A DNA stretch of 5,900 bases from Fidelibacterota bacterium (lineage in GTDB: Bacteria; Fidelibacterota; Fidelibacteria; Fidelibacterales; Fidelibacteraceae): the NCBI GenBank assembly GCA_030629925.1, contig DAOVOB010000082.1, positions 1 to 5,900 on the forward strand. Reading direction: 5' to 3'. Of the stretch, positions 1-5,052 are shown piece after piece (positions within the stretch are counted from its first letter, which is position 1; each line of letters begins with the position of its first letter). The notes under the pieces were generated by a model. That model was not told the DNA's origin. It did no database searches and worked only from the letters and a program-made list of their open reading frames with translations. Position numbers and translations under genes: made by a program.

Positions 1-1
1 C

Positions 2-667
2 GCGCAATATGGAATTGCTTATATGTATGTACATGGTGAAGGTGTTGCTCAGGATTCCGCAGCAGCCTTTTACTGGTACAAGAAAAGTGCGGAGAACGGT
101 TATGAAGATGCAGAAATAGAAGTTGCATATTCCTATTCTCAAGGATACGGTTGTACTCAGGATTATGTAAAATCTGCGTATTGGTATGAAAAAGCAGCCT
201 GGCGGGGCGATAAGATGGCTGAGCATGCTATGGGATATTTGTATTTAAAAGGATATGGAGTTAAGCAGAATAATGCCCACGCAGTACTATGGTTAAAAAG
301 AAGTGTCGCTCAAGGATATAAAGATTCATATATGTCTCTTGCCGGACTTCTTTATGAGGGTGAGGATCTGGACCATGATTACGACGAAGCTTTTCGTCTT
401 TTCAAGATCATGGCCGAAGAAGAAAATGATGAAGCCCAATTTAATATTGGCATGATGTATCTGGATGGCACAGGTATTGAGTCAAATAAGGTCAAAGGAT
501 TTAAATGGATAAAACGTGCAGCAGAACAGTCGAACACTGATGCGATGTATCAACTTTCAGACATGTATGAATATGGTATAGGAGTAGTAGCGGATACTGC
601 CTTGGCCAATGAATGGGAAGAAAAAGCAGACGAAATTGAATTTTACTGGATGTATATGTTATGGTAA
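2..667 (+). CDS. Sel1-like repeat protein, 5'-truncated by the window edge
   Basis: The reading frame is open from base 2, so the ATG at 23 is an internal methionine and the true start lies upstream of the window. The visible 221 residues are about six Sel1-like repeats of roughly 36 residues, a TPR-related helical solenoid. The first begins AQYGIAYMYVHGEGV; later units open with EDAEIEVAYSY, KMAEHAMGYLY, KDSYMSLAGLL, DEAQFNIGMMY and TDAMYQLSDMY. Sel1 proteins are scaffolds for protein-protein contacts and have no enzymatic residues to look for. The fourth unit (LYEGEDLDHDYDEA) departs most from the G-x-G-V consensus. The C-terminus is a short tail ending YMLW. The next gene, 42 bp downstream on the same strand, encodes a paralogue, and no terminator separates them. 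Whether this protein is exported cannot be seen because the N-terminus is missing. The partner or pathway is unknown. Confidence 0.9.
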   Translation, partial: AQYGIAYMYVHGEGVAQDSAAAFYWYKKSAENGYEDAEIEVAYSYSQGYGCTQDYVKSAYWYEKAAWRGDKMAEHAMGYLYLKGYGVKQNNAHAVLWLKRSVAQGYKDSYMSLAGLLYEGEDLDHDYDEAFRLFKIMAEEENDEAQFNIGMMYLDGTGIESNKVKGFKWIKRAAEQSNTDAMYQLSDMYEYGIGVVADTALANEWEEKADEIEFYWMYMLW

Positions 668-697
668 TAAACAGATAATTTTACCATGAAAACATTG

Positions 698-704
698 AAG
701 GAGG
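698..704 (+). promoter_or_regulatory. Ribosome binding site AAGGAGG that sets the start of the second Sel1 gene
   Basis: AAGGAGG lies 5 bases before the ATG at 710. It lies inside the frame that an upstream ATG at 686 would translate. No comparable site precedes 686. This favours 710 as the start, and the resulting N-terminus is then a clean signal peptide. Confidence 0.85.
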
Positions 705-709
705 CAGAT

Positions 710-1591
710 ATGAAAATACAAAGGATAATCCTCGTCCTTTTAACTGCAATCTGCATGACATTTGTTTTTGCCGTGGATATTTCCGAGTTGATCCGGCAAG
801 CCGAGAGTGGTGATGTGAATGCGCAATTTGATCTTGCCGTTAATTATTACTTTGGAACGGATGTAGAGCAAGATAATACAATGGCATTCATGTGGATGAA
901 TAAGGCCGCAAAACAGGGAGAACCTGCAGCTGAGTATAATTTGGCTTATATGTACCAGATGGGGGAAGGAACCGAGATAAATATTGATCTGGCCCGGGAA
1001 TGGTATGAAAAAGCGGCAGAGGGAGAGTATCAGAAAGCGAAATATCCTTTGGGATATATGTATTATAATGGGAACGGAGTAGATCAAGATTTTGAAAAGG
1101 CTGCCGTCTTATTCAAGGATGCTGCCGAGGATGGATTGATGCTAGCACAATACTCTCTGGCATATATGTATATGCAAGGTGAAGGGTTGGAAAAGAATGA
1201 GGAAAAAGCTTTATTTTGGTTTGAGAAAAGTGCGAAACAAGGAGAAATGAACGCAAAATTTTTTCTTGCGGATCTTTTGTATAAGGCACAAGGGGTAGAA
1301 GGTGATACCTTGAGAGCCTTTATACTATTTAAAGATCTTTCTGAAAATATAAAAGATAATGAAGCCCAATATTATTTGGCACTGATGTATTTAAAAGGGC
1401 ATGGTACGATTCAAGATCCGGAAAAAGCGTTTTACTGGATGCTACAAAGCGCAGAATTAGATTATGTTGATGCTCAATACGAATTGGCGGAAATGTATTT
1501 TAAAGGTATCGGCGTTGATCAAGATTCTTCTCAAGGCCATCACTGGAAAGAAGAAGCAGAATTAAATGAACTTTCCGAATATTTGTGGTAA
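710..1591 (+). CDS. Exported Sel1-like repeat protein
   Basis: The product is 293 residues from the ATG at 710, chosen over the ATG at 686 because of the AAGGAGG site and the signal peptide it exposes. Residues 1-21 (K/R near the start, hydrophobic IILVLLTAICMTF core, then V-F-A) look like a Sec signal peptide cleaved after Ala21. There is no Cys right after the core in lipobox position, so it is probably not a lipoprotein. The rest is about seven Sel1-like repeats, with units opening DVNAQFDLAVNYY, PAAEYNLAYMY, QKAKYPLGYMY, MLAQYSLAYMY, MNAKFFLADLL, NEAQYYLALMY and VDAQYELAEMY. The tail ends SEYLW, echoing the YMLW end of the preceding gene. Inferred role: periplasmic or secreted scaffold for protein contacts; no specific partner is indicated. 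No T-tract terminator follows the stop. Confidence 0.92.
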   Translation: MKIQRIILVLLTAICMTFVFAVDISELIRQAESGDVNAQFDLAVNYYFGTDVEQDNTMAFMWMNKAAKQGEPAAEYNLAYMYQMGEGTEINIDLAREWYEKAAEGEYQKAKYPLGYMYYNGNGVDQDFEKAAVLFKDAAEDGLMLAQYSLAYMYMQGEGLEKNEEKALFWFEKSAKQGEMNAKFFLADLLYKAQGVEGDTLRAFILFKDLSENIKDNEAQYYLALMYLKGHGTIQDPEKAFYWMLQSAELDYVDAQYELAEMYFKGIGVDQDSSQGHHWKEEAELNELSEYLW

Positions 1592-1660
1592 ATTACGATA
1601 ATTAACCCGTTGTGTGAAACACAAATTCAAGTCACAAATTATCAAAAACACCATAAATAA

Positions 1661-1841
1661 TGTCATCTCGACCGGAGTCATCGTCGACAGACGGTTGACG
1701 AAGCGGAGAGATCTCAAATTGCATCATTATAGTCAAGTATTTGAGATTTTTCCCAGCTTACGTCAAGACTTTGGCTGGCACGGCACTTGGCCTGACGGGC
1801 GAAGTTCGACCCCAGGCGAACGAAGACTGTTCGAAATGACA
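1661..1841. repeat. Palindromic intergenic repeat element with terminal and nested inverted repeats
   Basis: The ends are imperfect inverted repeats: TGTCATCTCGACC (1661-1673) against GTTCGAAATGACA (1829-1841), 11 of 13 matching. Inside is a long stem: TTGACGAAGC (1695-1704) pairs with GCTT and CGTCAA (1756-1759, 1761-1766), GGAGAG (1705-1710) pairs with TTTTCC through G-U pairs, and ATCTCAAAT (1711-1719) pairs perfectly with ATTTGAGAT (1739-1747) around a 19-base loop. The right arm carries a second hairpin at 1790-1817 (GCCTG/CAGGC, GGG/CCC, CGAA/TTCG). The left arm has an alternative hairpin, CGTCGAC/GTTGACG (1682-1700). The sequence TGTCATCTCGACCGGAG...CGAAGCGGAGAGATCTC resembles a family of intergenic palindromic repeats that I recall from Bacteroidetes-like and related genomes; this is memory, not a search. 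It could be a REP/MITE-like element, or act as RNA structure at the 3' end of the Sel1 transcript. Confidence 0.75.
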
Positions 1842-1907
1842 TCAAAAAAGCTATTGACAACATGCGATTCCCATTTTCTGATCTGTTTCGCACAAGGGGG
1901 ATCATTA

Positions 1908-1915
1908 ATAAAACG
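1908..1915. repeat. Left 8-bp target site duplication of the IS relic
   Basis: ATAAAACG lies directly outside the left inverted repeat and is identical to 2322-2329. Eight base pairs is the target duplication length known for the ISL3 family. Confidence 0.7.
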
Positions 1916-1937
1916 GATTCTTCCGGGAAATGAGTGG
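1916..1937 (+). repeat. Left terminal inverted repeat of the IS relic
   Basis: It starts GATTCTTCCGGGAAATG. Compared with the right end it matches 9 of the first 13 positions, and the mismatches at positions 2 and 3 are transitions, as expected of a decayed end. The flanking direct repeat supports this boundary. Confidence 0.55.
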
Positions 1938-2062
1938 AAAAGTAAAGGAAAAGGAATTTCCAAAGCCCAACAATAATTATAAATTTTGTGTTGATAATAA
2001 ATTTATACTAGCGAAAAATTAAGTTCATCAAAGAGTATTCTGTTGCGAATTCAACTAATTCA

Positions 2063-2080
2063 GTCCGTCGGCTGACGGAC
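2063..2080. repeat. Perfect 7-bp hairpin inside the IS relic
   Basis: GTCCGTC (2063-2069) and GACGGAC (2074-2080) form a perfect stem with the loop GGCT. The motif resembles the CGTCGAC...GTTGACG hairpin in the left arm of the element at 1661-1841, followed in both cases by GAAGC or GAAAGC, which suggests related repeat modules. There is no T-tract, so it is not an intrinsic terminator. Confidence 0.6.
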
Positions 2081-2083
2081 GAA

Positions 2084-2140
2084 AGCTTTGTAGTATACGG
2101 ACATAGTAAAAAACAAAGCTCCATAGGAGCGAAACATCTT
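2084..2140. repeat. Short palindromic repeat unit with GCTCC-ATA-GGAGC hairpin
   Basis: GCTCC (2118-2122) and GGAGC (2126-2130) form a perfect 5-bp stem with a 3-base loop, followed by GAAACATCTT. An outer 7-bp inverted repeat AGCTTTG (2084-2090) / CAAAGCT (2114-2120) overlaps it. The core GCTCC-NTA-GGAGCGAAACAT resembles a widespread intergenic repeat that I recall from Bacteroidetes-like and other environmental genomes. The outer limits given here are approximate. Confidence 0.45.
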
Positions 2141-2305
2141 GGGGAACTATTTACGCGGGTAAAACGCAAGATCTCAAATGGTCTGTCAGAAGGATTTAAT
2201 TCAAGAATACAGCAGATAAAAACGGTCGCAAGAGAATTTAGAAGTTTTAGGAATTATAAGGTTTCTATCCTTTTTTATCTCGGTGCTTTGGATGTGAATC
2301 CATAG
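2132..2305 (+). pseudogene. C-terminal remnant of an ISL3-family transposase
   Basis: The frame gives 57 residues and a TAG at 2303. They include NGLSEGFNSRIQQIK (from 2177), AREFRSFRNYKVSILFYLG and the end ALDVNP. This matches the known C-terminal pattern of DDE_Tnp_ISL3 transposases, roughly N-G/A-x-x-E-G-x-N-S-x-I-Q-x-x-K-x-x-A-R-G-F-R-x-F-x-N, followed by ILF-x-x-G-x-L-x-x-x-P. The conserved Glu of EGxN is present; the usual Gly of ARGFR is Glu here. The frame stays open upstream to a TAG at 2009-2011 but has no ATG or GTG start, and the upstream part runs through hairpin repeats, so the left boundary is approximate. The protein is a non-functional fragment. The stop abuts the right inverted repeat of the IS relic. 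Confidence 0.85.
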
Positions 2306-2321
2306 GAATTCCTGAAGAGCC
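2300..2321 (-). repeat. Right terminal inverted repeat of the IS relic
   Basis: Read inward on the - strand it begins GGCTCTTCAGGAATTCC, an ISL3-like tip. It overlaps the transposase stop codon and is followed outward by the ATAAAACG duplication. Confidence 0.65.
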
Positions 2322-2329
2322 ATAAAACG
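2322..2329. repeat. Right 8-bp target site duplication of the IS relic
   Basis: ATAAAACG is identical to 1908-1915 and directly abuts the right inverted repeat. It lies only 10 bases from the terminator stem, so the IS inserted just beyond the end of the TPR transcript. Confidence 0.7.
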
Positions 2330-2339
2330 ATATAAAAAC

Positions 2340-2365
2340 AAAAAGGCTCCAAAAGGAGCCTTTTT
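2340..2365 (-). terminator. Rho-independent terminator of the TPR gene, probably bidirectional
   Basis: GGCTCC (2345-2350) and GGAGCC (2355-2360) form a perfect stem with a 4-base loop, extended by five A-T pairs on each side. On the - strand the stem is followed by TTTTTGTTTTT, 17 bases after the stop of the TPR gene. On the + strand TTTTTCTATT follows, so it may also stop transcripts arriving from the Sel1 side. Confidence 0.92.
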
Positions 2366-2382
2366 CTATTATGTAGAATTTA

Positions 2383-3726
2383 TTAGAAACTTAGTTCTTT
2401 TCCCTGTATAAGACGTTCGCGTTCCGGATCGATCATACTGCGCCATCTTGCATCTGCATTACGACCTTTATTGAAAGCGTTAATAGCATTATTTTTGTCA
2501 CCGAGTTTTGCATAGGCAATACCTAGTTCATACCAGCCGCCGCCAAAATTAGCTTTTGCGGTTGTTGTTTCTTTAGCTGCATCAAGTGCTTTGCGGTATT
2601 CACCAGTACGGTTATAAGCCTGAGAAAGAAGATAATTTACAAGATATTTTTTAATTGGTTGCGTGATTAATTTTTCAGCTTCTTTTAACTGGATGATAGC
2701 TTCTGTATATCGTTCTTGGTTATTTAACAATTCACCGTAACTTTGACGAGCAGGTGAAGAATTTGGCATTAATTCAATAGATAATTTAAAATATTTTTCA
2801 GCATTATTTAGTTGGCCTAAAGCTACATATGTCTGTGCAAGTGTTGTATAGGATTTTGCATAACCGGGGTCTAAAGCAATAGCCTTTAAAAGAGCATTTT
2901 CAGCTTTTTTGTATTGTTTTGTTCTACGGTAAGTTGAACCGAGATTGTACCATGACGAACGAGAGCCAGGACTGTACATTACAGCTTTTTCCATGTTTTC
3001 GATGGCAGCCGGAGTATCACCTGATTTCAATTTGATATAACCTAGAACTGAGTAAGCAGAACCGAATTCCGGATTGATATGAAGAACGGTCAATGTCTTG
3101 CGTTCTGCCGTTAGCAAGTCACCCATGTTGATTGCTTTTTGTGCTTCCCTTAAGATCTTACCGGCAAGAATGTTCTTTGCTTTGGCGTATTTGTCTACAT
3201 TGGGGGCAAGGATGCTGGCTTTATCAAAATTATCACGGGCAATATCGTAGTCTTCTTCCTGAATAGCAACAAAACCTAAACGATAATAGATCTCTGCAAC
3301 TGTAGGATTATTTGCGATGAGTTCATTATAAATGCGTTTTGCCGCTTCATAATTTGCGCCATCAACTTCCCGCTGAGCATCTTTCACCTGATTGATCATG
3401 TCGCGTAATTCGTCGAATTTATCACGATAGCTTTGTTCAGAAGGGCTGAATTCAATAGCTTTACGTACAAGAGCTTGTGCTTCACTGAGATTACCGTACA
3501 TCAATTCAATATTATGAAAAGCGAATAATGCAGGGGCAAACGTAGAGTCTTGAGCAAGTATCTCGTTAAGAAGTTCTTGTGCCGCAGCTGCATCAAAGTT
3601 TTCCAACATATTCCGAGCTTCTTCAACCTTTTGTTGAAGTGCTTCAGTATCCGTATCCTGAGCAATGGCAAACGAAAATAGACTGGTAACACAAAGTGTC
3701 AAAATCAAAACTTTCTTAAGGTTCAT
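2383..3726 (-). CDS. Exported tetratricopeptide repeat (TPR) protein
   Basis: The product is 447 residues from the ATG at 3726. This start is preferred to the in-frame ATG at 3741 because AAAGGA lies 6 bases before it and the protein then opens with MNLKKVLILTLCVTSLFSFA, a signal peptide with a likely A-I-A|Q cleavage after residue 22. No lipobox Cys is evident at the cleavage site. The mature part is a TPR solenoid. Clear 34-residue units begin near residues 144 (AEIYYRLGFVAIQEEDY), 221 (FGSAYSVLGYIKLKSGD), 255, 289, 323 and about 395 (FGGGWYELGIAYAKLGD), with weaker units near 25-140, 187-220 and 360-393. TPRs bind peptides or assemble complexes; no catalytic domain is present. Inferred location is periplasmic or extracellular. 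It starts 44 bp after the tRNA-Leu gene on the same strand with no terminator between them. Confidence 0.92.
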   Translation of the reverse strand: MNLKKVLILTLCVTSLFSFAIAQDTDTEALQQKVEEARNMLENFDAAAAQELLNEILAQDSTFAPALFAFHNIELMYGNLSEAQALVRKAIEFSPSEQSYRDKFDELRDMINQVKDAQREVDGANYEAAKRIYNELIANNPTVAEIYYRLGFVAIQEEDYDIARDNFDKASILAPNVDKYAKAKNILAGKILREAQKAINMGDLLTAERKTLTVLHINPEFGSAYSVLGYIKLKSGDTPAAIENMEKAVMYSPGSRSSWYNLGSTYRRTKQYKKAENALLKAIALDPGYAKSYTTLAQTYVALGQLNNAEKYFKLSIELMPNSSPARQSYGELLNNQERYTEAIIQLKEAEKLITQPIKKYLVNYLLSQAYNRTGEYRKALDAAKETTTAKANFGGGWYELGIAYAKLGDKNNAINAFNKGRNADARWRSMIDPERERLIQGKELSF

Positions 3727-3732
3727 ATCGTT

Positions 3733-3738
3733 TCCTTT
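3733..3738 (-). promoter_or_regulatory. Ribosome binding site that sets the TPR gene start
   Basis: AAAGGA on the - strand lies 6 bases before the ATG at 3726. It overlaps the first codons that would follow the alternative ATG at 3741, which argues against that start. Confidence 0.75.
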
Positions 3739-3770
3739 CATATGAGGTATTCACTAAACACCTATTAAAG

Positions 3771-3854
3771 TACCCAGGGCGGGACTTGAACCCGCACAAC
3801 TTTGCAGTTACATGGCCCTCAACCATGCGCGTCTGCCAATTCCGCCACCTGGGC
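3771..3854 (-). tRNA. leuU: tRNA-Leu, anticodon GAG
   Basis: The 84-nt - strand sequence folds as a class II tRNA. The acceptor GCCCAGG pairs with CCTGGGT, with a G1-U72 wobble pair that I recall also in E. coli leuU. The D arm contains AATTGGCAGA. The anticodon stem CATGG/CCATG closes the loop TTGAGGG, with GAG at 3818-3820, which reads CUC and CUU. A long variable arm (AACT/AGTT) and the T arm GCGGG-TTCAAGT-CCCGC follow. The discriminator base is A, as in leucine tRNAs. The CCA end is not encoded and must be added after transcription. The gene sits 44 bp after secG and 44 bp before the TPR gene. The symbol is given by analogy to the E. coli gene of the same anticodon and position. Confidence 0.96.
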
Positions 3855-3865
3855 TAAAACATGCA

Positions 3866-3894
3866 AATATATGCAGTTAAAATTTTAATTTCAA
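3866..3894 (-). promoter_or_regulatory. Candidate sigma70-type promoter for tRNA-Leu (and the TPR gene)
   Basis: On the - strand TTGAAA (3894-3889) and TATATT (3871-3866) are separated by exactly 17 bases in the secG-tRNA gap. The -10 box ends 11 bases before the first tRNA base, giving a leader of only a few bases. The gap is AT-rich, so a chance match is possible. Confidence 0.4.
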
Positions 3895-3898
3895 ATCT

Positions 3899-4258
3899 TT
3901 ATTTGTTTTCTGTCGGTTCAACGGGTGCTGTAGGTTGTTCAACCTCAACATTACTAGGCATCGGGAGGCCCGAAGCCTGGGTTGCGATCTGCTTACCTGA
4001 CTGATGCTGAACAACAGATTCGGATGTCGTTGTGTTGCGACGGACAACAACAAGATTAATGGTCATGATCAATACAAAAAATGCAATTCCCGACCATTTT
4101 GTGAAGTTAGACAAAAAAGTTGCTGCACCGCGACCGCCCAAAACGGAAGAACCGCCGGTCATGGCTGACATACCATCACCTTTTGAGGATTGCATTAATA
4201 CAGATACGACCAGTAAAATGGATGTGATGATCAGTAAAATGACTAAAAAAGTGTACAT
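3899..4258 (-). CDS. secG: SecG, small subunit of the SecYEG protein translocase
   Basis: SecG is the non-essential third membrane subunit of the SecYEG channel and assists SecA-driven export of unfolded proteins. The 119 residues show the family layout: a first transmembrane helix at about 2-21 (YTFLVILLIITSILLVV), the conserved loop MQSSKGDGMSAMTGG with a glycine-rich continuation VLGGRGAATFL, and a second helix at about 55-72 (WSGIAFFVLIMTINLVVV) followed by RR. The hydrophilic tail from about residue 75 is rich in T, S, Q, P and E and poorly conserved, as usual. The start at 4258 has AAAGGA 7 bases upstream. It follows tpiA by 11 bp in the same direction. pgk-tpiA-secG is a common bacterial gene order. 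Confidence 0.96.
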   Translation of the reverse strand: MYTFLVILLIITSILLVVSVLMQSSKGDGMSAMTGGSSVLGGRGAATFLSNFTKWSGIAFFVLIMTINLVVVRRNTTTSESVVQHQSGKQIATQASGLPMPSNVEVEQPTAPVEPTENK

Positions 4259-4265
4259 TTTATAT

Positions 4266-4272
4266 TCCTTTA
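4266..4272 (-). promoter_or_regulatory. secG ribosome binding site overlapping the tpiA stop codon
   Basis: On the - strand TAAAGGA contains the tpiA stop TAA (4272-4270) and the AAGGA site for secG, 7 bases before its ATG. This favours translational coupling of the two genes. Confidence 0.75.
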
Positions 4273-5037
4273 TGAATTAAGTTTATCGCCAGCTTCGATC
4301 ATTTGAAAGAAATCGTCTACTTTAAGACTTGCACCGCCAATAAGCAGTCCATCAATATCATTCTCTGACAAGAGGGAATCGGCATTAGCCGGTTTAGCAC
4401 TTCCGCCGTAGAGGATGCGTAATTGATCCGCGGTTTCCGTATTCGTGCGTTCTACAAGGATCGTACGAATGAAACGATGAACATCCTGGGCTTGTTCCGG
4501 AGAAGCTGTTAGACCGGTTCCGATAGCCCATACGGGTTCGTAAGCGATAACGGTTTTCAGAATTTCTTCATTGCTAAGATCAGCAAGAGCACCAAGGAGT
4601 TGTGTTTTTACAACTTTTTCCATAATACCCGATTCGCGCTGTTCTTTGGTTTCGCCGATACAGATGATCGGAGTTAAACCATATTTCAAAGCTTGTTTTG
4701 TTTTTAAATTAACGCCTTTGTCACTTTCGTGAAAATATTGCCGACGTTCAGAGTGACCGAGCAGAACATGTGAGCATTTTGCATCTACCAGCATTTCTGC
4801 AGAAACGGCTGCCGTAAAGGCACCTTTATCTTCATAACACATATCTTGGCCGGCAACATGAACAGGGGTGTCACCCAAGATAGATACCATGGCGGGAATT
4901 GAAGTGAAAGATGGGCTTAAGAGAATGTCAACCTTATGACCTTCTAATCCCTTAGCTTTAAATTCCATACAAAACGTTTCCGTTTGGCTGGAGGTTTGAT
5001 TCATTTTCCAATTTCCGGCAATAAGTAATTTACGCAT
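4270..5037 (-). CDS. tpiA: Triosephosphate isomerase
   Basis: This cytoplasmic enzyme interconverts dihydroxyacetone phosphate and glyceraldehyde 3-phosphate in glycolysis and gluconeogenesis. The 255 residues match the usual length of the single (beta/alpha)8 barrel. All signature sites are present: Asn9 and Lys11 in AGNWKMN, His95 in LLGHSERR, the catalytic base Glu167 in AYEPVWAIGTG with the mobile loop 6 following it, the phosphate-binding YGGS at 210-213, and the late GLLIGGASL at 230-238. Nothing is missing, so it should be active. The ATG at 5037 has GAAAGGA ending 4 bases upstream. It lies 15 bp after pgk and 11 bp before secG, consistent with one transcript. Confidence 0.98.
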   Translation of the reverse strand: MRKLLIAGNWKMNQTSSQTETFCMEFKAKGLEGHKVDILLSPSFTSIPAMVSILGDTPVHVAGQDMCYEDKGAFTAAVSAEMLVDAKCSHVLLGHSERRQYFHESDKGVNLKTKQALKYGLTPIICIGETKEQRESGIMEKVVKTQLLGALADLSNEEILKTVIAYEPVWAIGTGLTASPEQAQDVHRFIRTILVERTNTETADQLRILYGGSAKPANADSLLSENDIDGLLIGGASLKVDDFFQMIEAGDKLNS

Positions 5038-5041
5038 AATA

Positions 5042-5048
5042 TCCTTTC
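5042..5048 (-). promoter_or_regulatory. tpiA ribosome binding site
   Basis: GAAAGGA on the - strand fills the 15-bp gap between the pgk stop and the tpiA ATG, with a short 4-base spacer. Confidence 0.7.
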
Positions 5049-5052
5049 AAAA

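Larger units (their letters stand above)
1916..2321 (+). mobile_element. Internally deleted ISL3-family insertion sequence relic
   Basis: This 406-bp relic is bounded by degenerate inverted repeats. The left end, GATTCTTCCGGGAAATGAG (from 1916), and the complement of the right end, GGCTCTTCAGGAATTCCTA (from 2321 inward), agree at 12 of 22 positions, including the TCTTC core. Perfect ATAAAACG duplications abut both ends. The transposase tail ends at 2305, 16 bases from the right tip, as is usual for a compact IS. ISL3 elements are normally well over 1 kb, so most of the transposase gene, including all DDE catalytic residues, has been lost. Short hairpin repeats at 2063-2080 and 2118-2130 lie inside. 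The family name rests on the transposase tail, the GGCTCTTC-type end and the 8-bp duplication, all judged from memory. The element cannot move by itself. Confidence 0.72.
1592..2382. other. Convergent intergenic region filled with repeats and an IS relic
   Basis: This 791-bp gap separates the + strand Sel1 genes from the - strand TPR gene, so both neighbours end here and neither needs a promoter in it. It holds a 181-bp palindromic repeat, an ISL3-type IS relic with its target duplication, two short perfect hairpins inside the relic, and the terminator of the TPR gene. The stretches 1592-1660 and 1842-1907 show nothing firm, apart from a weak TTGTGT/ACACAA hairpin at 1610-1624. Open frames here, including one of 120 codons at 1614-1976, run through repeat DNA and lack coding character. 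Confidence 0.8.

Noticed and set aside
686..709. Upstream ATG at 686 as the start of the second Sel1 gene
   Set aside because: It would add MKTLKEAD before the signal peptide, and the AAGGAGG site lies inside this extension.
1610..1624. TTGTGT/ACACAA hairpin after the second Sel1 gene as a terminator
   Set aside because: The stem has only two G-C pairs and no T-tract follows.
1641..1848. ATCAAAAA at 1641-1648 and 1841-1848 as a target duplication of the palindromic element
   Set aside because: The left copy lies 12 bases from the element end and the right copy overlaps the terminal repeat, so they do not abut it properly. Likely chance in A-rich DNA.
1854..1882. TTGACA with TCTGAT at a 17-base spacing, a possible + strand promoter
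   Set aside because: The -35 is perfect but the -10 is only 4 of 6, and no gene follows on the + strand before the convergent TPR gene.
1614..1976. 120-codon open frame on the + strand starting with GTG
   Set aside because: It runs through the palindromic element and into the left IS end, has no ribosome binding site and no recognisable protein pattern. The long frame is a by-product of repeat DNA.
1930..2022. 30-codon frame from an ATG inside the left IS end (MSGKVKEKEF...)
   Set aside because: No ribosome binding site, no resemblance to an ISL3 transposase N-terminus, and not in the frame of the transposase tail.
4032..4280. 82-codon + strand frame opposite secG, and similar frames opposite pgk and the TPR and Sel1 genes
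   Set aside because: They are antisense or out-of-frame shadows of well-supported genes and show no independent features.
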